The notes under the pieces: model-generated
What the model was told of the DNA's origin: nothing
The model's input: only the letters and a program-made list of their open reading frames with translations
The model's database searches: none
Translations under genes and position numbers: made by a program
NCBI GenBank assembly: GCA_002914805.1
Contig: JXTB01000808.1
Coordinates: 1-64,000 of the forward strand
DNA: 64,000 nucleotides
Origin: Parasponia andersonii
Lineage: Eukaryota > Streptophyta > Magnoliopsida > Rosales > Cannabaceae
Direction of reading: 5' to 3'
Part shown: in pieces, positions 11,212-21,178 of the stretch
Position numbering within the stretch: the first letter of the stretch is position 1
Layout: every line of letters begins with the position of its first letter

Positions 11212-11560
11212 TCGATAAGTAGAAAGGTGTCGAAAGGGACCATTACTCTATTGGGTATTACATGCAGTAGCTGGGAGATGAAATGAACATAGTGTACCTT
11301 GTTGATGTACTCAGGATGCTCAACGAAGAGAATGATGGTCCCTCGACATCTGCCCAGGACAGCAAAGAGACAATACTTGCCTCCGATCTGCCAGAGCAAG
11401 CTATGAACATTTCTGAGGGTCAGCCTACTCCCAGCACTTCAACTGGTGCATAATCGAGTGCAGTTGTACTGTCTAGTGATGAGTCTTGATGCGCCACTTC
11501 TCATTGAAGCCAAATTTAGTGTTGATCCTAGCATCCATCCCCCTGTTGGAGGTAATTATG
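11212..11560 (+). pseudogene. C-terminal tail exon of copy A, ends at a conserved splice donor
   Basis: The sequence matches copy B 31110-30835: a DVLRMLNEENDGPSTS-like stretch, an acidic tail, then PLLIEAKFSVDPSIHP and the donor GGAG/GTAATTAT at about 11549. Copy B has PLLVKVGLSVEAGISPS and GGAG/GTAATTAG. The shared donor and the shared acceptor (GTCAGGGTCAGATATCATATA) show the element's gene had an intron here. Frames are broken in copy A. Confidence 0.45.
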
Positions 11561-11711
11561 GACCCTTGCTTCTGTGTCTATTTGTAAAATATGAGTTATG
11601 AAGTATAAAGTTGACCCTTATTGTAACAATTTATTTAAGTAATAAAGTTGACATATATTGCTTATCTTTATTTTGTCTTCCTTTTTCCATTATTTGTATT
11701 TCTGGTCAGGG

Positions 11712-12005
11712 TCAGATATCATATATGATGTTCTCCACATACAGTCTACTGAGCTTAGTAAGTGAGTAGTATATCCGGATCGGTATAAAATGAGCACTCT
11801 TCGTTAACCGATCGACTATCACACAAACTGCATCATTCTTCCTCAAAGTCTTTGGTAAACGGGTCACGAAGTCCATTGTGATCTTGTCCCACTTCCATTC
11901 CGGAATCGGCAACGGCTGAAGTAACCCAACTGGCCTGTGGTGTTCAGTCTTGACTTGCTGACAAGTCAAACACTTAGCCACAAAGATAGCTACATCTTTC
12001 TTCAT
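11712..12005 (-). pseudogene. Ty3/gypsy integrase fragment
   Basis: The - strand frame starts MKKDVAIFVAKCLTCQQVK and continues through GLLQPLPIPEWKWDKITMDF and CVIVDRLTKSAHFIP. This is the zinc-finger tail (CLTC) plus the start of the integrase core, with the first catalytic Asp in ITMDFV, as in Ty3/gypsy chromoviruses. It ends at about 11712-11731 where copy A begins, before the second and third acidic residues, so it cannot be active. It would sit at the pol C-terminal side of the frames at 12807-13253. Confidence 0.85.
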
Positions 12006-12806
12006 CCCTTTCCACTAATACTGCCTCTTCAAGTCTCGGTACATCTTATCACTACTAGGATGTACGATGAACCTTGATTTGTGAGCTTCAGTTAGAATGG
12101 TTTCTCGAAAATTAGGGTCATTAGCTACAGCCAACTTCCCACTGAAAATCAAAGCCCCTTCTCTGTTAGTGCTCCAACCACCTAATTGTTCACCATTCTG
12201 AAGCCAGTTCTAGATTGTCTTCAACTTCCTGTCTTTCCACTTACTCCGTTGAACAGTCTGGAGAAGTGATAGTGAAATCACAATGTTGCTCAGGCAAGCA
12301 ACCCCTTCATTCTCGAAGAATTTGCAAGTTGTAGTCACTAATCACAATTGAGTTCCTCCAATCTTCAAACACCAGTGCAGCTAGTACACCACGAGGCTTC
12401 CTACTCAGTGCATCAGCTACAACATTAGCCTTACCAGGATCATACTGTAGGTCAAAGTCATAATCCTCCATATACTCAACCTATCTTCACTGTCTTAAGT
12501 TCAGATCCTTCTGAGTAACGAGGTACTTCAAACTCTTATGATCGAAGAACATGTCGAACTTCACACCATACAAGTAACATTGCCAAATCTTCAAAGCAAA
12601 GATCACTACTGCAAGCTCCAGATCATGGATAGGATAGTTCCTCTCATATGGCTTCAACTAACGAGAAGCATAACCTGACCATTCTACATCAAGACATATC
12701 CCAAACCCATTTTTAAAGCATCAGTATACACCACATAAGGTTCGTTACTGTCAAGAATAGTAAGAAGTGGTGCGATGGTCAAGCTCTGCTTCAACCTAAT
12801 AAAAGC
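12006..12806 (-). pseudogene. Ty3/gypsy RNase H and connection region, heavily broken
   Basis: Between the integrase and reverse transcriptase frames, the - strand keeps RNase H-like words from the same polyprotein (for example around 12400-12600) with many stops and frameshifts. The order on the - strand (RT, RNase H, integrase) is that of Ty3/gypsy pol. No single frame longer than a few dozen codons survives. Confidence 0.6.
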
Positions 12807-13290
12807 TTATTCACTTTCGTGATCCCAACCAAACTTGATATCCTTCCGGGTCAACTTCGTCAAAGGCAAAGCAATCCTCGAAAAATCTTGCACAAAACGG
12901 CGGTAGTAGCCTGCCAAACTGAGGAAACTCTGTACTTCTGTCACATTTCTTGGTCTCTCCCACTCCAGAACAGCTTCTATCTTAGTGGGATCGACTGAAA
13001 TACCTCCATGAGAAATCACATGTCCTAAGGACTTCACTTATGACATCCAAAAATCACACTTCGATTTCTTGGCATACAACCGATGATCTCTCAAGATGTT
13101 AAGTATTATCCCCAGATGTTCGGCATACTCTTCTCGAGTCTTGGAATACACCAGGATGTCGTCGATGAACACAATCACAAAATGGTCCAAAAACGGCCAG
13201 TAGACCCGATTCATGAGATCCACACCAAACCAGTGGCACACAAATCGAGGCAAATCTTAGCCGTCTGATTTCGAATTTCGTGCCAATCAC
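12807..13290 (-). pseudogene. Ty3/gypsy reverse transcriptase fragment
   Basis: The - strand frame 13253-13038 includes [29 protein letters not shown] and [20 protein letters not shown]; the FIDD motif is the RT active site. After one stop the frame continues (13037-12807) with [20 protein letters not shown] and [16 protein letters not shown], the usual RT-to-RNase H junction. The fragment starts inside RT at about 13290, next to LTR-like DNA, so gag, protease and the first half of RT are deleted. Confidence 0.85.
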
Positions 13291-13446
13291 CAAACATATG
13301 CAATATATATATCAAACTTCCCCATTTTCCGAGTACAATCCAAAAATGACAACAAAAACATGATCCAACGGCTGGATCAAAAAGTCAACTTAAGCTCAAA
13401 ATATTCCAAAAATGGCAACTTTTGATTCGGGTACTATGGGGTTAAG

Positions 13447-13477
<31 letters not shown>

Positions 13478-14050
13478 GAGCTTCCTCTCGATGAGACGAA
13501 TCCAACGAGCCTAATTAGAGGTCAAATAGTGGTCGGAATCGTCGCCGGTGATGAGAAATCCGAAACGGTCCACTTCGTCTTCTCCAGCAACGGCGGCCTC
13601 TCCAGTGGCGGCAGTTGGTCGGCGTCGGCTTGGCGCAGGACGGGGGAGCTTCGCCGGTGGGCTGCTCAGGCAGATAACGGTTGGAGGCGGCGACAGCTTC
13701 TTTTTCCCCCTTCGGCCGAGCAAGCGAGAGCGAGAGAGAGAGAGAGAGAGAGAATCGGGTGAGGGAGAGAGAGAGAGAAGGTGAGTGGGAAGATGAACCC
13801 ACGTGAATGGTCATATGGGACTGTGCAAATTTTTAAAAATTTGCACTATAGTCCTTGATTCCCAAACTCTATCAATTCAATCCCTAAAAATTACAATTTA
13901 GTCCTTCTATACAAAACTATTGCAAATTAATTCACCCAACATAATACCTGAAAATTGGTAAAATATCCAAATTACCCTCCAAAAAATTCAGATTTTTACA
14001 AAAATCTATAAACATATGTTCCCAATATCCATAATAATGAATTACCAAAA
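13291..14050 (-). mobile_element. Probable LTR of the Ty3/gypsy element
   Basis: This stretch is GC-rich at 13480-13720 and includes GA microsatellites (about 13728-13790) and an (AT)n at 13446-13472. On the - strand it reads as U3 with AAGGACTAAATTGTAATTTT and GCAAATTTTTAAAAATTTGC, then a CT-rich and GC-rich R/U5, a layout common in Del/Tekay LTRs. It is on the correct side and strand to be the 5' LTR of the pol fragment at 11712-13290. Overlapping frames on both strands at 13412-13814 come from the GC-rich repeat and are not genes. Ends were not fixed. Confidence 0.45.
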
Positions 14051-14900
14051 TGTCATGATCTAGATCGTCAATTTCTTGATCTGCACTTTTTAACATCTAA
14101 AATAATACAAGTTATGAACATGAGTTTATCGGCTATTTCACTATTAAGAACGACATGCGTTAATCATCTAGGTTATGAGAATATGTTCTTGTCAACAGCA
14201 CTTATTACAAGAATATATTTCACATGGTCCATGTTCAATGTTTATACATTACGACTTTTTGCACACGGTCCCACTAATATAGATATAGATACACTATAAA
14301 TATACAAAGTCTTGCAACACGATCCAAGAGAAGTGCCTAGCTTCTCTTATTAGTTATGAACAATTTTATTTGATTTAATTAGAAAAAAATATATCTTAAC
14401 TTTAATAAACAACTTTACTAAAATATTTCTCCAATAAATAAATCATAGAATCTTGATAACATTTACTACCAATAATTAAAATATTATCACAAATACTATG
14501 CATGAATTATTACTTTATTATATATCCAAAATATTCAATGAATATTTATAAATAATAAATATTTTTTAGGTATATTCCTAACAATTAGATGTTTAATAAG
14601 TCTAGATTGTGTTTTGGTTGATTACGAGGTAAAAAAATAACATTAAATTACCCTATTTCATAGTTTATTATAATTAAATATAACTAATACATATATATTT
14701 TAATATTTAACCTTATAACATATCATATACAATTAAATATTCTTTTGTAAAATACAGTATGAAGCAATCCACGGAATAATTAAAGCACAAGATGTTGATC
14801 ATATTTCACAATAAATAATAGAAAGAGAAGTTTACCAAATCAGCAGTTTCAATGTAGCTCCAAACAAACCAAAATACAGAATCATTCCACATACTATGAT
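14051..14900. other. AT-rich DNA, no gene seen
   Basis: No domain or splice-consistent frame is readable. The start of the Helitron-like element described next may lie in here, but I could not find its 5' TC terminus. Confidence 0.4.
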
Positions 14901-15939
14901 GCTGTAATTTGCTAGAACAACATCTTTTACTCTAATAACAGCCTTGACAACAAATATTTTGATGCGTAATTTTATTTCATAAACTTTAATCAATTACCAT
15001 CAATAACATATATTCATGATATTTTATCAGATACTATTAATTATAATATTATTTTCTTATCAATATTGAGTAATCATTAGTTAAATTTTCTAGCATCAGT
15101 TTGTTTACTTTTACACCAGATATTATATGAATATTGATAGAAATACAAGACCTAGAAGAAACAAATATCAAGGAGAAAATGATACCGTGGCGAACATTAA
15201 TGATACAAAACATCAAGTAATGAACTCATTTATGATTAGAATTCATATCCTTAAAAAATATTTTATTCTTTATTTTGGTCATACTTTAACATTATTTTAT
15301 TTTAATTGTAAAAGCAAAAAATGACAAATTACTCTATGGGGAGAAATAGCCAAAAGTTTTACTACAAATATTATAAAAACTATAGACGAACTAATCATAA
15401 CTATGTTTACATCTATGAGAATAAAATAATATCTAGGTAATTAATAATTATATTTTATTTTTATATATAAAAATACTTACATACTTTAATTACATATTAA
15501 CGGACAAATTTTTTTACATTAAACAGGAAATATATATGCTACAAATACAGGTATAACATACTATATGAATATAGACATACCAGAAACTAATGCATTAAAA
15601 ATAAGATAATAATTACATTTCATACTTTCTGAAATTATAAAACAAAAAAAATATCATACTTTATTAATCTTTATAAATATTAATTTTTTTTCCTTTTTGT
15701 GAATCTATTATTTAGATTTCAACACACAATACAACATATCGAATTTCTCCCGGCTCCTGTTCCAAGAAAAACATAACAGCCTAAATAACAAAAATTATTG
15801 AACAGGAAAATGATTACAAAACTAAATGAGCTGGATCACTTGACACAATAAGTTAGTAAAAATATAAGAATATTAATAAAAATATTATTGTGTACTATGA
15901 TTTATACTGACAAAAAATATTCTTTTGCCTTCAAGGTAT

Positions 15940-16912
15940 TAAATTTACAGTGAAAACAACAATATTTAAGTTCAAAACCCATCAAGGTTGGTACTGTAAT
16001 TCCTTCTATCCATGTTCCAGACAAGTTCATGAAGTAAAAACTAGATGGTGGTGTGACACACCTAGTCACCTCGCATCAACTCCAATTTTATGGTATAAAA
16101 GATAATCTAATAATTTAAATTAGTATTTTCTTAGTTAATTCACGAAAAAAATTACAGTTTATATCACTAATTGTTGACTTAAATATCTCTATTTTCGTTT
16201 TTCTGTACTGAATCTTTTCTTAACATTATTATTTCAAAAGGTATAAATTAAATATTAGGATTCAAGACGAGACATGATTCATAGTCATAACAATATTTAA
16301 AAAGTAGCCTAAGTTCTGATTAAACGATCATGTTCAATATTGACAATACAAGAGGGCTACATTGATCCAATAATATTACCACCAATAATTGATGAATTAT
16401 GCGGATAAACAAAAATATTTCAAGTTTATTTTAGAACTAAAGGAGATTTGATTGATAAAATTGTGTCAAAAATATTTGATAGCGATAAATCCGTAATATT
16501 ACCTCTTCTACCACCACTAACCATCCTAGAAACAGAAGCAATACTAGTCATTCTACTATATCTAAAGATATATAATCTAAAAAAAAATATTACAGAAAAG
16601 TAAAAAAACTACTATCAATTTATACTTAATTTACAAAAAAATTAAAATATGTTATCTATTTCTTAACTAATAATACATTTTTTTGTATTTCAGATCAGAA
16701 GCAACATCAATAGAAGTATCAAGGAAACGAAAATTGATCTGGTAATTAATATATTTATACTTAAAAATAAATACTTCATAATTTAGCAATAAATTTTTTT
16801 ATTATTTTTCCGTTAAAAAAACATATAATTTTATTTTTTTTCTTATTTTATTTTTTTCTAATCACAGCGAAGAAGAACAACGAAAGAAAGAGAAGAAAAA
16901 TTGTAAAATGAA
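15940..16912 (+). pseudogene. RPA1-like (replication factor A C-terminal OB fold) relic
   Basis: After an acceptor-like TTTACAG (about 15944) the sequence codes for a phrase of the type FKTHQGWYCNSFYPCSRQ...TRWWCDTPSH, recalling the zinc-ribbon OB fold of RPA70 (WYYxxCPKCxxKV...WWCxxC) with several Cys lost. Further on, about 16335-16510, it reads TREGYIDPIILPPIIDELCG, QVYFRTKGDLIDKIVSKIFD, like the last strands of that fold. A small basic exon follows between TTTCAG (16694) and GTAATT (16741), then another after ATCACAG (16867). The frames are interrupted. In intact RPA this domain binds single-stranded DNA. Confidence 0.5.
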
Positions 16913-17057
16913 TCACTGACTTATTCCAGGGTAAAAATATTTTATAATATTCTAAACAATATTTTATCATATTTTAGACAAATATCATATTATTGTAAAA
17001 AAAATTTACCTATTGTAAATAATATAATAAATATTTTATATATAATTATATATATAA

Positions 17058-17090
17058 CCCGCAACAAAAGCACGAGTTACCAAACTCATG
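17058..17090 (+). repeat. Helitron-like 3' terminal hairpin
   Basis: CCCG...CACGAG forms a short imperfect stem around CAACAAAAG and is followed by TTACCAAACTCATG. Plant Helitrons typically end in a GC-rich hairpin of the CCCGYGC...GCACGGG type, a short AT spacer and CTAG-like bases. The match is partial, so the call rests on its position just after the RPA-like gene. Confidence 0.4.
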
Positions 17091-17500
17091 TCACTCTAAA
17101 AAAAAAAGGAGTGTGTCAAAGAGAGTTCTCTTTTTTTGGGAGATAAATGATGAATTTTATTAACTCAAGTCTACAAGGGTGGCAATAAACAAAGGAATAG
17201 AATCCATCTATTACATATTATTAAGAAAATTAAAAGCAAAATTTTCTAATCACGAACTGTCCTATTCCCAAGAAAATTAAAATTAGAGTTTGCTAATCAG
17301 AGACCACTCTATTCCTATTTTAAAGAATATAGTAACACAAGTCACATTCAACTCAACTCTACTCAAAAGAGACTTAATATCAAACAAAATTAAATTATTT
17401 TTAACTAGAGGTTTGGAGGCATTTGATAAGATTTGGTTAGAGGAAAAAACAAGAATAAAAAAGGATATGAGAGAAAAGTGAAAGGAAAATAGGGAAAAAA
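17091..17500. other. AT-rich DNA, possibly LINE 3' UTR
   Basis: A T tract at about 17131-17137 could be the poly-A tail of the - strand LINE whose RNase H end lies at 17862, with 17140-17500 as its 3' UTR. The 63-codon frame at 17290-17481 has no recognisable content. Confidence 0.3.
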
Positions 17501-17782
17501 AGTTGTTTAGTAGGAAGGAAAAGAAAAAATAGAAGGGATGAAAATAGTGTGGCTCACAAAAAATTTTGTTCCCAAAATAGAAGAGAAACTTGTTTAGTCA
17601 ATGAGTGAGATTGAAATTAAGAAAATATCCTTACACATAATGTTAAAAATATCAAAAAATAGGATAAAATATTCATTTTAGAATTAAATCATTTTCTTTC
17701 ATTTCTACATAATAAACAATTATGGAGGAAATATGTTGTTCTTCGTTTCCTACACATTTTCCTTCCTGTCTACCAAATGGCC
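17501..17782. mobile_element. MITE-like element with imperfect terminal inverted repeats
   Basis: The left end GTTGTTTAGTAGGAAGGAAA and the right end (reverse complement GCCATTTGGTAGACAGGAAG) share a GTTTGGTAG-GGAAGGAAAA pattern over about 25 bp. The interior is non-coding and about 280 bp in total. It sits just outside the 3' end of the LINE coding relic. Target duplications are not clear. Confidence 0.45.
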
Positions 17783-17861
17783 ACATCACACTCCATCAAT
17801 GAAATACTCAACTCCAAACTTATGGTAAAACAAAAACATTCCCGAATGGCTTACATCTTTG

Positions 17862-18110
17862 TTATTTCTGGTAAAAATTTCCCGATAAATTATTTGGAGC
17901 ATCAAGTAATGACACACCATTGTGATCCCAAATAGTTGTATTAATGCGCACTAAACCCAAGCCAACTTGAACAGAGGTATCCCAATTTAACTTTAAAGCA
18001 TTCTGATCTGAGGCCCCAACTACAACTCTGGGATCTACTTTGTGATGTGGACTGAATATGTTTGGATGAGGAATTCTAATATTCAATTATATAGTTGAAA
18101 GCAGATTCAC
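17862..18110 (-). pseudogene. LINE RNase H-like C-terminal domain
   Basis: The - strand frame 18086-17862 contains VDPRVVVGASDQNALKLNWD and GLGLVRINTTIWDHNGVSLL. The LKLN-D opening and the DHNG motif are typical of the RNase H-like domain at the end of plant L1-type non-LTR elements. It lies downstream of zinc-binding RT-tail sequence on the same strand, supporting the call. It is truncated and has no intact start. Confidence 0.6.
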
Positions 18111-19160
18111 TAGCTACCAATGAAGGACAAGATCTAGAGCTGCTCGGTTACGTTCCAAATGGTCTAAAGAACCACACAAATTTTCTTGAAGAGATTAGAG
18201 CTATATTCCTAGAATATGGTCAAAATCAATATAGAGATATCCAAAGTTAATTATTGTTTGACCAACTCTTATAACCCTAAATAGTTTCAAATCTTCTTGG
18301 AAATCAAACAATGGAAAAGAGCATGCAAAGAATTTTCCACCAGACGTGAGCAATGACATCACTAAGGACTAAGTCTAACTTGAAGCCTAATGAGATTGGT
18401 ACAATTTGGAATCACCTCATGGAATACCCTCTAGATGAATAGATGAACTTCTAGTAGAATATTCATTTTCCAAATAGAATTCCACCATTTCGAATTGTAC
18501 CAAAAAATATGAACCATATGCAAAGAGCTTTTCTTGTAATGAAACTCTATACCCACTCTTCACCGTGTAATTTCCTCATAGGTTGTAATGTCAAATCGGA
18601 GAATCTTCATGATCTTGAATACTCAAAGGAATAGACGTCACAACTTCTCGATCAATAGGAAGGAATACATAGTCAATAGTAGTTTCAGCCCAAACCCCCA
18701 ATAACATATCTTTAACCCTAGCCCAAGGATCAATAAAATAGGAAATAGACCTAAATGTTGCAGGAAGAGAAATTCATGGGTTGTCTAATAAGCTAATATT
18801 ATGGCCATTACTAACACACCATCTTATACCATATTGAATTAACTCTCGACCCCGTAGAGTGCTTTTCCAAATATAAGATGAGCTCGTTTTATCTTTAGCC
18901 TTTAAGAAGCTGATATTGTGAAAATATTTTCCATGAAGGATTTGGACTACAAGAGAAGAGGGATTTTAACCACAAAAGCTTGGTTTAAACCTTGTAAATC
19001 CTGAAAACCCAAGCCACTCATTCTTTTTGAATGACAAATGTGGTCTCAACTCACTCAAAAGATCTTACGCTCTCCTTCTAATGCCCCCACCAAAATTGTA
19101 GCATAATGGACCAAAGATCATTACATACGGAGTTTGGTAATCTGAAAATACTCATAAGAC
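18110..19160 (-). pseudogene. LINE reverse transcriptase tail (zf-RVT region)
   Basis: Read on the - strand, broken frames give FWWGH near 19080, SGLGFQDLQGLNQAFVVK near 18990, then IWKSTLRGRELIQYGIRWCV and NGHNISLLDNP, ISLPATFRSISYFIDPWARV (about 18700-18870). This is the order found in plant L1 elements after the RT palm: the FWWG motif, the conserved GLGF-DL-N-A block, and the WR-G-G-D-W zf-RVT region. Many stops and frameshifts are present, so it is dead. The RT palm itself lies beyond the copia LTR or is lost. Confidence 0.6.
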
Positions 19161-19270
19161 AGCTTGACACCGCATGTAACCAAGGACAAAAGTATCGGTG
19201 TTGATGGAAATATCAATGTGGAAATATTGGTACTACAAAATTAAAAAAATATCGGAGAAAATATCAAAAT
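19161..19270. repeat. AATATCGG-rich repeat, left piece split by a copia LTR
   Basis: Words such as GTATCGGTGTTGATGGAAATATC and AAAATATCGGAGAAAATATC precede the LTR, and AATATCAGTAGAAATTTAAG follows it at 21179. The same style recurs at 28250-28410 and 28965-29060. The copia LTR therefore probably inserted into a member of this AT-rich family. Confidence 0.4.
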
Positions 19271-20988
19271 TATTAGGATATTTGCCCTAAAAAACAAATT
19301 TCATATTTTACTCTTTAGTGTGAATAACATTTTTTTTATATACAATTTGATATTTTACTAGATTAAACTATCTCAGTAGAATAGTTTTTTTATCTGAAAA
19401 AGATTCCATGACTTTATTCATGTATAAAGAAACGAACATAAAATATTAATTATGATGAAATTTGTTTCTTTATCTAAGTCTAACTAGTTCACAATATGTA
19501 AATAAAGATAGAATACTTTATTTACTATAGGTTGTAGTTTGTGTCTATCTCAACGGGAATACTTTATTTACTATAGGTTATAGTGTGTATGCATATCTCA
19601 ATAGAAATAATGTATCTCAAATCATTAAAGTGAGTCTTTTGATAGAAATACTACTACAACATAAACAAGTTATGTGTATTGAATTAAACCAGATAATATA
19701 AAAAAAAAAATTAGACTGTCGTAGATCAATTGTTAATATTAGCATAAACTAGTTCTAAGCATGTAGATATCTTAATTTTTAGTATTTGGTTGGATTTACT
19801 TTCATGGATTGTAGCTTTTTGATTTGTTAAAAGACTAGTCTCTGTGAAGTTTAAAGTGACCTCCGACGTATTGAAAGTTACGATTTATGAATTGACGTAT
19901 ACATCAAATAGTTAAAGACATTACACATGAATTCTATTTTAGGGTCTTTCAAGATTCATGGAATAATTAAATCTAATATCTTAGTATTCACTTTGTGAAT
20001 AGTTAATAATTTTGTCTAAATGGCCATTGAGAACAAAATTATCGATAACATTACTCCTTGATAGAAAGATAGTAGCTAAAGGTAAATATGTATTAGAGAG
20101 GTGTTGCGGTAATTTTACATATCTAACTACAACATTGTATAAGGATTTTACATGTAGTATTAAATATGTTAGGTGAATTGGTTAGTCAAAACTAGTTGAT
20201 TAAACTCTATAAAAGACGTGATATTTAATATAAGAGTGCAATATTGAGCTTTTAGTAGAGTGTCCTCTTTACTAATAGTAGTTGGATAAATACTATAATA
20301 TGAGTTATTATGTATTTATCATACAATTAGAACTTTGGTTATTTAGATCCATCAATAAAGTTCATTAATTGATTGGTGGCATTCGTGAAAGTAGTTTCAT
20401 GAAATTGTGTAAAATAATAATTTTATGTTTGAAATTAGTATTTTTATAAATAAGTTGTATAGATTGGACATATGTATAAAAATAAACCTAAAGCCCAAAT
20501 TGAAGAACAGACCTAATTCTAATTGGACTAAGGTTAGCAGTTTTGGGCCTCACATATGAGGAATATAAGACAAAAAAAACTGCACTACCTTCGTACTAGT
20601 CCCACATGCCAGAAAGAGAGAGAGAGAGAGAGGAAAAGGAAAAGAATTTCAACCAAACCTAGTGAACTAAAGTCACTGTGCAATTTGGCCATATTCATCC
20701 CAATGAGAAGAAAATCATTTTTTTTGAATGTTTTATATCTCATCTCTAATAACTGTGACTAGAAATTAAGATATTTTTTATTGTTTTCTAATGAAATATT
20801 CAACTTAGAGCTCACTCACCTCATTTTTTATGAGCTAAAAAATAGATAAGAAAGTCTAGGAGTGGAAGTTTGATCACCATTAACGAGGAGATTAAGGCGT
20901 AGCATGCATTAAAAGGTAAATACAAAAATCCCTTCTTTAAGATTTATGCATCTTGATTTGATTTATGTTATATATAATCGTGTGTTTG

Positions 20989-21026
<38 letters not shown>

Positions 21027-21178
21027 GTGTTCTGTGATTGTGAAAATTGCGTTTTAATGTAAAAATTTTAAAACCTATATCCGTTAATTTTTCTGCCACA
21101 TTCATGAAGTTTTCATATATTTTTCATTAAGTTCATGCATGTATAATTTTTTTCTAAGTGTTAACTTAATTTCTAGCA
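19271..21178 (+). mobile_element. Solo LTR of a Ty1/copia-type element (1.9 kb)
   Basis: The whole segment aligns with the LTR at 33543-35344: both start with an (T)NTTRGGATNTTTGCC block, share GATTCCATGACTTTAT and many other blocks, carry CTATAAAAG (20207 here, 34436 there) followed by an AAGAGTGCARTATTG phrase, and end ...AGCA or ...GGCA. The first base pair TG is mutated to TA here. No internal sequence is attached, so it is a solo LTR made by recombination. Flanks AAAAT/AATAT are only a near match for a 5-bp target duplication. A third, inverted piece lies at 56190-56608. Confidence 0.75.

Larger units (their letters stand above)
8399..11731 (+). mobile_element. Gypsy-type (Transposase_28-like) element relic, copy A
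   Basis: This copy aligns along most of its length with the - strand copy B (30284-36350). It runs from a TATA box, through an N-terminal Transposase_28-like region, a Ser/Ala-rich acidic linker and a long coiled coil, to a splice donor GGAG/GTAATTAT (about 11549) and an acceptor near 11710. Right after the acceptor, at about 11731, it is cut by - strand Ty3/gypsy integrase sequence. Stops and frameshifts are frequent, so it is dead. The class name comes from resemblance to plant 'putative gypsy type transposon' proteins. Confidence 0.6.
14900..17090 (+). mobile_element. Possible Helitron carrying an RPA1-like gene
   Basis: Two independent hints point to a rolling-circle element. The interior (15940-16910) holds broken exons like the C-terminal OB fold of replication protein A large subunit, which plant Helitrons often carry. 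At 17058-17090 the sequence CCCGCAACAAAAGCACGAG followed by TTACCAAACT resembles the 3' hairpin and tail of plant Helitrons in decayed form. No Rep/helicase coding part was seen and the 5' end is unknown, so this is a fragment or non-autonomous copy. The left edge given is a guess. Confidence 0.45.

Noticed and set aside
13412..13814. Overlapping frames of 70-116 codons on both strands
   Set aside because: GC-rich LTR DNA with GA repeats opens frames on both strands; none has a known domain.
19271..19275. Clean 5-bp target duplication for the solo copia LTR
   Set aside because: Flanks AAAAT and AATAT differ at one position and are AT-rich, so they cannot be taken as proof.
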